Below, piece by piece: positions 34,492 through 43,325 of a DNA stretch of 64,000 bases. Both the position numbers and the translations under genes were made by a program. Position 1 is the stretch's first letter, and every line of letters begins with the position of its first letter. The notes under the pieces are model-generated. The model searched no databases, had not been told where the DNA came from, and was given only the letters and a program-made list of their open reading frames with translations. Source of the DNA: a virus; the IMG/VR virus record IMGVR_UViG_3300031857_024892, positions 62,001-126,000 of that record. One strand, 5' to 3'.

Positions 34492-35192
34492 TGAGTAAAG
34501 ACATCACACAAATTGTCCGTCAGACACTTGGCTTAAGCGGTGAGACAGCCAAGAGCTCAAAGCGGCTCGACGAGGCGCTTGTTGCCGACCCTAAGCCTTT
34601 CAATCTTCCCACAGAGTTCCAGAGTGCTGGCACAAAACGTGCTCACTTTGAGCTGTATGAAAACTACATCAAGGCCTTCAACCGCATCAGCGCAGAACTA
34701 GACAGCGCCGATAGGACAGAAGTTAATTCCAACAACAGTCAGTTTCGCTCGTTGAAGATCGATGAAACGTACAACATGAACGCGATCTTCCTCCACGAGC
34801 TCTACTTTGCCAACATCAGTGATCTACACAGCAAGATCACAATGGACTCGCTCACTTACATGCGGCTCCAGCGTGACTTTGGCACGTTCGACAAGTGGCA
34901 GGAGGATTTCCTCGCCTGCTGTCAGGCATCCCGCTGCGGTTGGGCAGTCACATACTACAACCTCTTCACACAGACATACATGAATGCTGTCGTCGATCTA
35001 CACAGCATTGAGATCCCGGTTGGGTGCTTTCCAGTGATTGTGATGGATGTGTGGCAGCACGCTTACTACAAGGATTATCTCCGGGATGTGAAGACATACA
35101 GCATCGCGATGATGAAGGAGCTCAACTGGCGAGTCATCGAGGATCGCTTCAAGCAATCTGAGCGCGTCGCACAAGCAATGAGGTCACTATGA
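34491..35192 (+). CDS. Fe/Mn superoxide dismutase-like protein
   Basis: 233 aa. C-terminal half matches Fe/Mn SOD: MDVWQHAYYKDYLRDVKTYS with D186 and H190 at the canonical D-x3-H metal spacing, NWRVIEDRF after it, and in the middle DFGTFDKWQEDF and SRCGWAVTYY. The second-helix histidine is in FLHELYFANI. The first-helix ligand is less clear (KRAHFELYENYIKAFN has one His, a residue out of place). So the fold is well supported but full metal binding is uncertain. It sits with unknown, probably virion, genes. Confidence 0.75.
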   Translation: MSKDITQIVRQTLGLSGETAKSSKRLDEALVADPKPFNLPTEFQSAGTKRAHFELYENYIKAFNRISAELDSADRTEVNSNNSQFRSLKIDETYNMNAIFLHELYFANISDLHSKITMDSLTYMRLQRDFGTFDKWQEDFLACCQASRCGWAVTYYNLFTQTYMNAVVDLHSIEIPVGCFPVIVMDVWQHAYYKDYLRDVKTYSIAMMKELNWRVIEDRFKQSERVAQAMRSL

Positions 35193-35812
35193 GATCAAGG
35201 CAGACAAGCAGGCGCCGCAGGCTCTACGAGGAAAGCGACGTAGAAAGTGTGTCAGTTGTTGATAAGATGACAGGCAGCACCCGCCTTTCACTCGACTCAG
35301 TCGACGACCAGATCGACTCATACATCATTAAGTTCGAGGCAGAAGCTGCCGAAGCTGCTGAGTCAGAAGAGGAAATGATCTTTGAGGCGCTCAAGCGCAG
35401 GTCGCTTTTAGGTTTGCTCTATGAGCAGGACGAGGCTCCCACCGACTTGTTCACGGGAGATCCTGCTGCTCCCGCTCCAGATGACGAGGCTCCTGAGCCC
35501 GAAGACAGCTCAGAGATGAAAGATGATCTGAAGCCTGCGCCTCTCGTTAAGTCAGCGATAGACATCGACCTCTTCACAAAGAAGCTGGCTCGCTTAGTGA
35601 TGAATAATAAGCGGCTGCTTGACGTCGAGTCAGTCATCATCAACCGCGCGATGCTCTTCCTCAAGAAGAACTACAGCCAAGAGTACGTGGATCGCATGAA
35701 GGAAGTGCTGGATACGCAGTTTGACTTCAATATGGACGATCAAGATTTCCTGTACGCACCTGACGCACCCGGCTCAGAAGGCAAGCCCACAGGCGGTACT
35801 GGCGGCGCATGA
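35189..35812 (+). CDS. Hypothetical acidic protein
   Basis: 207 aa, 4-nt overlap with the SOD-like gene. Basic start (RSRQTSRRRRLYEE), acidic helical segment, a Pro/Ala/Asp/Glu-rich linker at 80-115, then a compact helical domain (DLFTKKLARLVMNNKRLLD). Low-complexity linker and context suggest a virion or core protein. No family recognised. Confidence 0.55.
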   Translation: MRSRQTSRRRRLYEESDVESVSVVDKMTGSTRLSLDSVDDQIDSYIIKFEAEAAEAAESEEEMIFEALKRRSLLGLLYEQDEAPTDLFTGDPAAPAPDDEAPEPEDSSEMKDDLKPAPLVKSAIDIDLFTKKLARLVMNNKRLLDVESVIINRAMLFLKKNYSQEYVDRMKEVLDTQFDFNMDDQDFLYAPDAPGSEGKPTGGTGGA

Positions 35813-36111
35813 AGAAGCAGATCGACACGCAGCGTCTGATCAGTTTTGAGACAAAGAAGTCGGTTCACATCAACATCCCCAGAGAGACACACGGATTAGT
35901 TAGAGCACAGTGCTTCAAGTACAGCCTGACAATGCAGGACGTATTTGAGGAGCTCGCGCAGATGATTGCTGCTGAAGATCCCGATGCGCTGGAGATGATG
36001 TCGAACTTGGCAATGAAAAAGAGAGATGCATCAATAAAACGCCTTTCAGCGTCAGATGCAGAATCTATATTCAATATTATAGAAGATAACAATCCACTCT
36101 CAGACGGATGA
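35809..36111 (+). CDS. Ribbon-helix-helix-like protein
   Basis: 100 aa, overlapping both neighbours by 4 nt. The segment KSVHINIPRETHGLVRAQ followed by YSLTMQDVFEELAQMI has the strand-helix-helix pattern of Arc/MetJ-type DNA-binding domains. Could be a small transcriptional regulator or a DNA-packing protein. The C-terminal 40 residues are unknown. Confidence 0.55.
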   Translation: MKKQIDTQRLISFETKKSVHINIPRETHGLVRAQCFKYSLTMQDVFEELAQMIAAEDPDALEMMSNLAMKKRDASIKRLSASDAESIFNIIEDNNPLSDG

Positions 36112-36404
36112 TGACATTGTTCAACAAACTAAGATCTCTCTTCATCGTTGATGAGGTCAAAGATAAGACAGATGCACTAGAGAACCAGCTGAAAGAAGCA
36201 TGTGATAGAATTTCCCTGCTTGAGAGGAAGCTAGTTGATCAAGATGCCATCTTAATCGACCACCACAAGACGATCGCTGCACTTGCGATGATACAGACAA
36301 ATCTGCTGGCTGAGATGGAACGTGCAGCTAAGAACGCGAGCTTGAAGCGCACCAAGATGACTTCTCACACAACGTCATCAAAAGGTGACGATTTCATTAA
36401 CTAG
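36108..36404 (+). CDS. Coiled-coil hypothetical protein
   Basis: 98 aa. Heptad-like coiled-coil (about 15-75: DALENQLKEACDRISLLE and following), then a Lys/Thr/Ser tail. Overlaps the RHH-like gene by 4 nt. Confidence 0.55.
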   Translation: MMTLFNKLRSLFIVDEVKDKTDALENQLKEACDRISLLERKLVDQDAILIDHHKTIAALAMIQTNLLAEMERAAKNASLKRTKMTSHTTSSKGDDFIN

Positions 36405-36445
36405 CTTTACGATCTGCGCGATATATTTATCTGCAGAGGTTTTAG

Positions 36446-38701
36446 ATGCAGATTGTCGTCAAGAAGAAAGTTCTTGAGGAGATGATTGACCAAGTTGTTC
36501 GCGAGGTCAGCTCTTTTCACAGCGTAAGAATAGATGAGATCCCAGCCAAGCTCGATGACGAGGACGTCGTCAAGCCCACTGAGGAGATGGCCACACAGCT
36601 CTCGACGCAGAAGCCTAACGTTGACGATGACGCCTATAAGCCTGTCAATACGTCAGAGCTTACAAAGGCTGCGTCAGCTGTCGCAGAGAAGGTGCCTCAG
36701 GACAAGGTGCAGAAGTTCTACAAGCAGCTTAAGGATCTTGCACAGCAGACGGTCGACGGCAAAGAAGACGACAGCATGCTGAGTGAGAGAAAGATGTCCA
36801 GCATCCTCGCATTCCTGCTCGATCGTCCTGTGTCGCTCCGTGAAGCTCGTAAAGGAGACATCGACCCACGGTCACCAGAGGGTATTGCTATCGATACGCA
36901 GATTAAAGCTTCTGATGCTAGCGTCGATAGATTTACAGGAAATATTGAGAGACAAGATAGACGGCAATCCGGATCAGTCAGCCTAAGTCGCGTTCCTTCA
37001 CTAACGATGAGTGTTGTCTACTCACTGCTTGCTGCGATTGCCAAGAAATCTGGCGAGCAGTTTAAGCGCCCACAAGATCTTGCAGACATCAAGGCAGAGC
37101 TTCTTCAACCTGGTGCAATAACACTGTCTGATGACAAACGGAAGATGAAGCTGCGCGCTCGTGGAACCACAGCAGAAGTGGGCGGCTTTGGAACGGCCCT
37201 GCACAATGTCTCAAAAGAGCAGATGATTGCTGCAGCAGAGAAGGCAATAAACGACCACTTCGACGAGCTTGTTGAGTTCATCACAACAGGTCACCTGATG
37301 GGTGACCCATCCAGCGGCATCAAGCGCGAACGTGAAGGATCACTTAGAACTGAAGCGGGCGACCTTGCTAAAGAGATTTTAATCCAACTTGGTGAGCAGC
37401 TCCCAATCAGTGCAAGTGTACCAGATGACACACTTAGAAGTTTTGGTACTGAATTGGGCGAATTTATTAAGAATACACTCAGCCCTGAAAATAATCAGTT
37501 TTCCTACACGTTTGCTGATCTTGTTATCAAGTTGAAAAAGGGCAAGAAGGGTCAAGAGGCTGCCGAAGAAGAGGAAGAAGATGCTGATGAAGTAAGCACA
37601 GTCAAGCAGGTCATCATTGACTTGTCTAAAGTTGCCGATGACATACAGCAACTTCCTGCAGAAGCTGGTGCCTATTCACGCGGTGACATGACAGCAATAG
37701 GACAGATGCAGATCGGTCGTGTCAACACAGCTGAATTCTTCAAGAATAAACTTGCTCAATCCATCATGACAAACATTGAAGATCTGTTGGAAAAATTTGT
37801 CAAGGTCAAGCATGACAAGTTCGCAGCAGGCATAGAAGGCCGCAACTTAGCATCTGACATACTTCGACGCATGGGTGGATCAAGAGCAGACATACCTGCT
37901 GAGAAAGTTAATTTGCTCATGAGAGACATCAGTCAGTCGGGTGAGGAGGAGGGACAGACACCTGAGGAGATCGAGCGCCGGCAGTTTGATGCACTCTTTG
38001 CGTCAGACGTCCTTAGCAGAGAGCGCTTTGACATGAGGGTAGGCCTCTATCAGGCTTTTATTGAAGAATTCATGGGGCCTGTAATCTTCCTTGCTTCTAA
38101 GTCATTTGAGGATAGCACCAGAGTAAGTAGGGAATTCCAGAATGCCGCATTGAAGCCACTCAACCAGATTGCAGACAAAGATCCCGTCTTCAGCATGTAC
38201 ACAGACGTCTTGAAGATGTTCGGAAGTAGCAGAAAGATGCAGGTGTCAAAGTTCTTTAGAACCTATGAAAAGATCCTGCAAGATCCTGGATTTAAGGCGT
38301 TCGTTGAAAATCAGACAGGTGCAACAGGAGTGTCAGATCTTAGTCGTGCATCAACAGCCTTCTTTGATAAAGACATCACACTCGTCTTCATCGTCAATAT
38401 GGCAGCTGCATATGCTAAGACAAAGCTTCGTGAACCTACCATGGTGCACGCACTTGTTGGAAAGACACAAGATGATGAATTTAATATTGTCAAATCTTTC
38501 AAAAATTACCTGGAGAAAGACGTCATCAATGGCATCAAGGACGGCGACCCAGAGCCTCTCAAGTTACTCAAGAAAGTCGAGGACATGATCGAGGACAGCG
38601 GGATGGGTTTCGTCAAGAAGCAGCCTGAGAATAAGAAAAAGGGTGAACCCGTGAGTGAAGCTGCCATCCTGCGCAGTATAATCAGGCGTGCAATCCGCTG
38701 A
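36446..38701 (+). CDS. Large hypothetical, probably virion-associated protein
   Basis: 751 aa. The N-terminus KKVLEEMIDQVVREVSSFHS is amphipathic like those of genes 25103, 40529 and 52792; the C-terminus (ILRSIIRRAIR) has the same flavour. Mostly helical, with an acidic cluster near residue 375 (EEEEEDADE). No enzyme motif seen. Codon use is more A/T-rich in the middle than in neighbours. Possibly an internal head or ejection protein. Confidence 0.55.
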   Translation: MQIVVKKKVLEEMIDQVVREVSSFHSVRIDEIPAKLDDEDVVKPTEEMATQLSTQKPNVDDDAYKPVNTSELTKAASAVAEKVPQDKVQKFYKQLKDLAQQTVDGKEDDSMLSERKMSSILAFLLDRPVSLREARKGDIDPRSPEGIAIDTQIKASDASVDRFTGNIERQDRRQSGSVSLSRVPSLTMSVVYSLLAAIAKKSGEQFKRPQDLADIKAELLQPGAITLSDDKRKMKLRARGTTAEVGGFGTALHNVSKEQMIAAAEKAINDHFDELVEFITTGHLMGDPSSGIKREREGSLRTEAGDLAKEILIQLGEQLPISASVPDDTLRSFGTELGEFIKNTLSPENNQFSYTFADLVIKLKKGKKGQEAAEEEEEDADEVSTVKQVIIDLSKVADDIQQLPAEAGAYSRGDMTAIGQMQIGRVNTAEFFKNKLAQSIMTNIEDLLEKFVKVKHDKFAAGIEGRNLASDILRRMGGSRADIPAEKVNLLMRDISQSGEEEGQTPEEIERRQFDALFASDVLSRERFDMRVGLYQAFIEEFMGPVIFLASKSFEDSTRVSREFQNAALKPLNQIADKDPVFSMYTDVLKMFGSSRKMQVSKFFRTYEKILQDPGFKAFVENQTGATGVSDLSRASTAFFDKDITLVFIVNMAAAYAKTKLREPTMVHALVGKTQDDEFNIVKSFKNYLEKDVINGIKDGDPEPLKLLKKVEDMIEDSGMGFVKKQPENKKKGEPVSEAAILRSIIRRAIR

Positions 38702-38713
38702 TTAGGAGGCGCT

Positions 38714-39049
38714 GTGAGCTTTGGATTTAAACTTCCCTTCCGCGAGGAGGGGCTTCCCGTCAAGGTCGACCAGAGCACATGGGCGCACTTCGACGATGGC
38801 AGAAAGCTGAGGAAGACATACGAGTTTGTCAAGTTCAGAGCTTTCCACTCCTTCGTCTCAGAGCTGCTCGTCAAAGCCCGACAGATGCACCACGAGCCGC
38901 ACATCGAGCTCGAGGGGCTGAAGGTCACGATCACGCTGCAGACCCGTGTGATCGACGATGTGTCAGAGCAAGATCTCGTCCTGTCACGGTTCTGTGACGA
39001 CCTCTACAACGACGTCCGTTACTACTACGGCACTGATAAGGTCGCCTGA
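38714..39049 (+). CDS. Pterin-4a-carbinolamine dehydratase-like protein
   Basis: 111 aa from GTG with AGGAGG upstream. Pattern of the PCD/DCoH fold: RKTYEFVKFRAFHSFVSEL, ARQMHHEPHIEL (two His then E-P, against HHP in PCD), LKVTITLQTRVIDDVSEQDL. PCD recycles pterin cofactors and in some bacteria supports folate-type chemistry. The catalytic His-His-Pro order is altered, so activity is uncertain. Confidence 0.6.
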   Translation: MSFGFKLPFREEGLPVKVDQSTWAHFDDGRKLRKTYEFVKFRAFHSFVSELLVKARQMHHEPHIELEGLKVTITLQTRVIDDVSEQDLVLSRFCDDLYNDVRYYYGTDKVA

Positions 39050-39414
39050 TGCTACTAATGAGTGACGATCTGACAGATCGAATAATTTTGGCACACGACG
39101 AAGATGATGACGGCCAAGTCGACACCATCACGTCTGTTGACGTCACATTCCACCTCGACGGTTCACAAATCACCATTCCGCTCAAGAAGATGAGTTTCTC
39201 GACCGATGAGATCACATTGTCCTTCACAGCAGTACCTGCTCTACCCGTCATGATGCACCAGCATGTGGGCGCCGTGAAGTGCGTTGTCACAGCAGGCCAC
39301 CACATGCTAGATTTTGACCTGAAAAACTGTGCAGTCACGTGGGATAATACGGAAGGAAAGCAACTTTGCACGATAGTTAATAGATTAGAGCAGCATGCTA
39401 GGAGATCTGAATGA
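39049..39414 (+). CDS. Hypothetical protein
   Basis: 121 aa, overlapping the previous stop by one base (TGATG); an ATG at 39058 is an alternative start. Beta-rich (ITSVDVTFHLDGSQITIPL). No family recognised. Confidence 0.55.
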   Translation: MLLMSDDLTDRIILAHDEDDDGQVDTITSVDVTFHLDGSQITIPLKKMSFSTDEITLSFTAVPALPVMMHQHVGAVKCVVTAGHHMLDFDLKNCAVTWDNTEGKQLCTIVNRLEQHARRSE

Positions 39415-39584
39415 GCCAAGAGTTCGACTTCAGTAAGTTTATGGAAGACATCGTTGAGCGCGAGGAGCACCAAGCCGAGCGCGTCGTTGAGTGGCAGCGC
39501 GACCAGGATCAACATCCTGCCCGCATCTACAACAAGCTCTACCGAGAGCTTCCCCAGAACCGCACAAAGTGGAGCGGACGATGA
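39411..39584 (+). CDS. Small hypothetical protein
   Basis: 57 aa between ATGA-type overlaps on both sides (39411-39414 and 39581-39584), which supports real translation. Highly charged, helical (FMEDIVEREEHQAERVVEWQ), ending NRTKWSGR. No family recognised. Confidence 0.6.
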   Translation: MSQEFDFSKFMEDIVEREEHQAERVVEWQRDQDQHPARIYNKLYRELPQNRTKWSGR

Positions 39585-40309
39585 GCACGATCAAGATCAA
39601 GAACGCCAGCCAGTTGGCGCAGTTTCTGAAGGTGCTCGCTGAGGAGAGCGTCACCACGGCGCAGGTCGACATCGACGACGAGCGTCGCCGGCAGAAGAGC
39701 GCTGCAAGCGCCGCCAAGCGCGATCTGGGACGCTTCATGCAGGAAGAGGACGCGCCCGGAGCAGCACCCGCTGCGGCACCCGCCCCTGAGCCGCCCGCCG
39801 ACCTGGCCGCTGATCCTACTATGACAGCTCCACCCAAGGAAAAGGCAGCCGCTGCTCCTGCGCCTACACCAGGCGAGCAAGATCCTCTTGAGCCCTCCTT
39901 TGACGCGATGACACGAGCGATCCTCGACCTGCGCAGCGGCAAGTCAGTGCGGGACAGTGCGATCGAGACGGAGCTTGAGGCCTACTACGACCGGCTCCAG
40001 GACGCTGAGCGATATGCTATGATCATCTTCCTACGTGCCCTGTCGGGCATCGTCACAGGCAAGATGACGGGCGCCCAGGCAGCTGAGCCCGGTGATGAGC
40101 CCCACAGCATCACCATCAGCCGTGCAGGTGAGGAAGAGGCCGCGCCCGAGGCACCTCCTGCTGGAGAGCCTGCAGCAGGAGCAGCTCCGCCAGCTGCTCC
40201 CCCTGCTCCTGAGGAGCCACCAGCGCCAGCCGGCCCAATCCAGGTGGGCAGCCCGGTCACCGAGGCATTCCGCGAGCGGATCAGGCAGCTGATCAGAGCC
40301 AACAAGTAA
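39581..40309 (+). CDS. Ala/Pro-rich protein, possible core/scaffold
   Basis: 242 aa. The ATG at 39581 overlaps the 57-aa gene by 4 nt and is preferred to an in-frame ATG at 39491, which would lie inside that gene. Starts IKIKNASQLAQFLKVLAE, then an Ala/Pro-rich acidic linker (65-110), a helical domain, a second long Pro/Ala linker (185-225) and an amphipathic C-terminus ERIRQLIRANK. Composition and linkers suggest a structural or scaffold function. Confidence 0.6.
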   Translation: MSTIKIKNASQLAQFLKVLAEESVTTAQVDIDDERRRQKSAASAAKRDLGRFMQEEDAPGAAPAAAPAPEPPADLAADPTMTAPPKEKAAAAPAPTPGEQDPLEPSFDAMTRAILDLRSGKSVRDSAIETELEAYYDRLQDAERYAMIIFLRALSGIVTGKMTGAQAAEPGDEPHSITISRAGEEEAAPEAPPAGEPAAGAAPPAAPPAPEEPPAPAGPIQVGSPVTEAFRERIRQLIRANK

Positions 40310-40313
40310 GCTC

Positions 40314-40529
40314 ATGCCCCGGCGCCCCGAGCACTACGGTTCGATCCAGTACCTCGAGGAGATGGACAAGATCCTCAGGACGCTGGACGAGCTGCGCCAC
40401 TGCATGGGACGGGATGAGCGTAAAGAGAGGTATACAGTGTCGAGAGCGATGGACAGCATCAGACACCTGCGTGGGAAGGCGAAGCGACACGGCGTGCGGT
40501 TAGGCTTGATCGCCGAGGAGGATGTGTGA
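40314..40529 (+). CDS. Small basic hypothetical protein
   Basis: 71 aa, rich in Arg and charged residues (RDERKERYTVSRAMDSIRH, KAKRHGVRL). Stop overlaps the next ATG (TGATG). No family recognised; DNA contact is conceivable. Confidence 0.55.
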   Translation: MPRRPEHYGSIQYLEEMDKILRTLDELRHCMGRDERKERYTVSRAMDSIRHLRGKAKRHGVRLGLIAEEDV

Positions 40530-41296
40530 TGTTACGCAACCATGATCTAATAAGACAACTGATCCGTGAAGTTCTCGCTGAAGAGCGCGGACCCGTCTCA
40601 CAGACTGTTGTAATCGGCCCAGTCGGTAGTACGTTTCGTCCTGTTGCTGCTCCTGGGCTCGGCAAGATCATCATCGCGTCAGCATTTGCGAAGGCGTATG
40701 GGTGGCTTGGTGACTACACAGGTGAAGGCTGCATTATGGCCAATCCAAACTACCCATGCACAAGGTCACAGCCCCTCTTTGAAGCATACAGCGGTGCAGC
40801 GGCATCTACTGGAACCACGGGCACTACACCCGCACCTGCGGGAGATTTTCAATCAAATACATACACAACTGCTTTAGGCGGCGACAAAGTTGATCTGATC
40901 GCGTCTTATACCGCAGCGTCAGTTGCGGCGCAGCAGTGGGTCCTTGATAATAAACAGGAATTTAGCCAACTCACCTTTGACGCTGCCCGACAGGAAGTTG
41001 TTGATAGCGTCAGTACGATGCTGAGCAAGACGTGCCTCGTCAGCACAAGTCTTGACAATAAAAAGATAGACGATATGATACTCAATAAGCTGAACAAGCG
41101 CGCCGACTTCAAAGCATTTCTCTTAAAGTTTGTCGACTCTGCACACTCTGACTTCATTTCAATCACAAACGGTCATAGTTCTAAGTTCAAGATGGACACA
41201 AAATTCAGCGGCTCACTACCAGCTCAAATTCAAACTATCCAAAAAGAAGAGACAGCAGAGTACAATAGCGCAAAAGCAGAGATCAAAAAACTTTAA
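40529..41296 (+). CDS. Hypothetical protein with N-terminal targeting-like helix
   Basis: 255 aa from the ATG at 40529 (a GTG 3 nt earlier is possible). The start LIRQLIREVLAEE carries LAE, matching the (I/L)xE protease consensus, so cleavage would follow residue ~18. The rest has a Gly/Ser/Thr stretch and a helical C-terminal half. No family recognised; internal virion protein is a guess. Confidence 0.55.
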   Translation: MLRNHDLIRQLIREVLAEERGPVSQTVVIGPVGSTFRPVAAPGLGKIIIASAFAKAYGWLGDYTGEGCIMANPNYPCTRSQPLFEAYSGAAASTGTTGTTPAPAGDFQSNTYTTALGGDKVDLIASYTAASVAAQQWVLDNKQEFSQLTFDAARQEVVDSVSTMLSKTCLVSTSLDNKKIDDMILNKLNKRADFKAFLLKFVDSAHSDFISITNGHSSKFKMDTKFSGSLPAQIQTIQKEETAEYNSAKAEIKKL

Positions 41297-41329
41297 TTAA
41301 CAATAGGTGTGTCTTACTATATTAGAGAT

Positions 41330-41698
41330 ATGAGCAACACTAATCAGCGCAATTGGCTACCAGAGATCGTCTACGAGGAGATGGAGGGCGGTGGCTCCTC
41401 CAAGATCCCATTCATCCACGTCCCTGACGACGTCGATGACCCACCCCTTCTCTTCATCTTCCTGACACGTAAGACAGGAGAAGTTGAGCCCGGTCCCGAG
41501 GGTGAGGAAGTTCCCGTCGTCGACATGACACTTCACCAGTTCGTCGACATGCAGCGTCTCCAGGAGAAGCTGACACCTGACGTCTTTGATCAGGTTCGCG
41601 CCGCTGTGGGCCTCGAGCCACGGGCTGACGCCGCGAGGAAGGGTAAGGGCATCACGTCAAATATCAGAGCACGTGTGGAAAGTTCCCAAGCTGAGTGA
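41330..41698 (+). CDS. Hypothetical protein
   Basis: 122 aa from the ATG at 41330 (TTAGAGAT just before); a GTG at 41309 would add 7 residues. Contains FIHVPDDVDDPPLLFIFL and VDMTLHQFVDMQRLQEKL. Unknown family; well-behaved, soluble composition. Confidence 0.55.
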   Translation: MSNTNQRNWLPEIVYEEMEGGGSSKIPFIHVPDDVDDPPLLFIFLTRKTGEVEPGPEGEEVPVVDMTLHQFVDMQRLQEKLTPDVFDQVRAAVGLEPRADAARKGKGITSNIRARVESSQAE

Positions 41699-41717
41699 TA
41701 GATAATCTCAGAGGATA

Positions 41718-42077
41718 ATGACCATGTTCGATATCAACCGCATCTGCCAGCTCGCCGGTCTTGAGGCACCTGCTGGTTCCAACGTCATCCGCGAGGGACG
41801 CGCCCCCGCCGCACGTAAGCCACTTCGTGAGTCAGCTGACAAGCAGCTCGACGTCGTCTACGAGATCGACGACCGTGAGCTCATGGCCGAGGCGAAGCGC
41901 GCCGAGAAGAACCTCGTCGAGCACGACTTCCGCATGGCAGTCCGTGAGGAGATCGGCCAGATCCTGAACGGCCTCGAGCACGGCAGCCGCTGGATCTACG
42001 GCACGAAGGAGAACCAGCCCCGCAACAGCCGCATGGGCCAGATCGCCCGTGGTGGCCTCGGCATCGGCTTCAAGTAA
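41718..42077 (+). CDS. Conserved-type small phage protein
   Basis: 119 aa; a second ATG lies 6 nt downstream. Begins MFDINRICQLAGL, followed by SNVIREGRAP, in which IRE matches the (I/L)xE cleavage consensus, then a charged helix and a Gly-rich, basic tail (RMGQIARGGLGIGFK). The codon use is very C-rich, suggesting abundant expression. A small head or core protein is possible. Confidence 0.5.
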   Translation: MTMFDINRICQLAGLEAPAGSNVIREGRAPAARKPLRESADKQLDVVYEIDDRELMAEAKRAEKNLVEHDFRMAVREEIGQILNGLEHGSRWIYGTKENQPRNSRMGQIARGGLGIGFK

Positions 42078-42089
42078 GATCATTCTTAT

Positions 42090-42118
42090 TTGAACAAACT
42101 TGACCGACTTCGTATTAT
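42090..42118 (+). promoter_or_regulatory. Sigma70-like promoter candidate
   Basis: TTGAAC (42090-42095), 17-nt spacer, TATTAT (42113-42118), 6 nt before the ATG at 42125. Same -35 hexamer and spacer as the candidate at 24565. The short distance leaves almost no leader. Confidence 0.5.
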
Positions 42119-42124
42119 GCGTTT

Positions 42125-42439
42125 ATGCAGAACTACGAAGTCGGTCAAATTGTCTATCTACTCGTCAAGGGCGAGATGAAGGTCATTCCCACTCGGGTGG
42201 TCGAGGCGATCACCCGGAAGACACTTGAGGGAGTGGCAACTACCTACATGGTCCAGCTGCCGGACAAGGACAGGTCGGTCATGGATCTAACAGAGCTTGA
42301 CGCTGAGCCCTACAACGACCTGAACAGGGTGCGTGAGGTAATGTTGGAGCGAGTCACTGCGTCCATTGAGGGAACAATCAAGCGCTCAGAAGCCCTGGCT
42401 CGTGCTCTGATGGGCAACACGCAGAGCGACGCCGCCTGA
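42125..42439 (+). CDS. SH3/KOW-like small protein
   Basis: 104 aa. Beta-barrel-like start (YEVGQIVYLLVKGEMKVIPT), a further strand (YMVQLPDKDRSVMDL), then a helix. Similar small-barrel openings occur at 52593, 60964 and 62191. Function unknown. Confidence 0.5.
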   Translation: MQNYEVGQIVYLLVKGEMKVIPTRVVEAITRKTLEGVATTYMVQLPDKDRSVMDLTELDAEPYNDLNRVREVMLERVTASIEGTIKRSEALARALMGNTQSDAA

Positions 42440-42470
42440 CCCGTGCGCGCTCACACAGCTGTGGTATGAT
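42440..42470 (+). promoter_or_regulatory. Phage-type promoter candidate (CCCGTGC / TATGAT)
   Basis: CCCGTGC (42440-42446), 18 nt, TATGAT (42465-42470) with TGG directly before it (extended -10). A start site about 7 nt downstream would put AGGAG and the ATG at 42487 at the 5' end. Shares its layout with the sites at 46397, 60160 and 63796. Confidence 0.55.
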
Positions 42471-42486
42471 GGCTGCAGGAGATACG

Positions 42487-43302
42487 ATGCGACACCTTCT
42501 TCTCGACGGCTACAACCTCATGCACCGTGCACGCTTCGGCATGCGTAACGGTGACCACTACGTCATCTTCAACTTCTTCCGGTCGCTTCGCCCACTGGTC
42601 GAGCAGTTTGCACCCTGCAAGGTGACGCTCTTCCTGGAGGGTGTCCCACAGCACCGGATCAACTTGGACGGCGAGTACAAGGCAAACCGGGTCGCCGAGC
42701 CAGGCACGAAGCAGCACGCTGAGTTGGCCGAGTTCCGTAAGCAGAAGCGGGTGATCCTGGAGCTCCTCCAGCACCTGCCTGTGGATCTTGTCAAGCACGA
42801 CCACCTCGAGTGCGACGACGCGATCGGCAGTTGGGTGCAGGCCCACCGTGACACGGATGAGTGCGTCGTTGTCTCAACTGACACTGACTTCATCCAGCTG
42901 CTAGTGCACCCAAACGTCAAGCTCTACAACCCAGTGCGTAAGGCCTTCATCGATCCGGCTCCCCACGACTACGTCCTCTGGAAGGCACTGCGCGGTGACA
43001 AGACGGACAATATTCCTGGCCTTCCAGGCATCACGGACGGCAAGGCGACCAAGATCTGCGCCGACGAGCGCCTCCTAAAAAATCTACGGGATGACCCAGA
43101 GATGGCGCCGTTGCTCGAGCGCAACCTCACCTTGGTTGCCTTCAAGTACACACCCCTCGATGATCCTGGTTACAACAGGGTGGTACCGACGGTGGATTAC
43201 GATGCACTCAAGCAGGCTTTCACCGATCTTGGCTTCTATTCCATCGTCAACACGACTTCGTGGCCCAAGTACTGCAAGACGTTCGACTCCGTATACAAAT
43301 AG
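42487..43302 (+). CDS. 5'-3' exonuclease / FEN-like nuclease (copy 2)
   Basis: 271 aa. The ATG at 42487 after GCAGGAG is preferred; an ATG at 42466 lies inside the -10 box. FEN/PIN blocks: LLLDGYNLMHRARFG, CDDAIGSWV, STDTDFIQLL, GDKTDNIPGLPGI. It resembles the 5' nuclease of Pol I more than the first copy at 8266 does. Role in primer or flap removal; why two copies exist is unknown. Confidence 0.85.
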   Translation: MRHLLLDGYNLMHRARFGMRNGDHYVIFNFFRSLRPLVEQFAPCKVTLFLEGVPQHRINLDGEYKANRVAEPGTKQHAELAEFRKQKRVILELLQHLPVDLVKHDHLECDDAIGSWVQAHRDTDECVVVSTDTDFIQLLVHPNVKLYNPVRKAFIDPAPHDYVLWKALRGDKTDNIPGLPGITDGKATKICADERLLKNLRDDPEMAPLLERNLTLVAFKYTPLDDPGYNRVVPTVDYDALKQAFTDLGFYSIVNTTSWPKYCKTFDSVYK

Positions 43303-43325
43303 CATACGGTGATTACTTTTAGGGT

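Noticed and set aside
39491-40309. In-frame ATG at 39491 as start of the Ala/Pro-rich gene
   Set aside because: It would overlap the 57-aa gene by ~90 nt; the ATG at 39581 has the 4-nt ATGA overlap typical of this genome.
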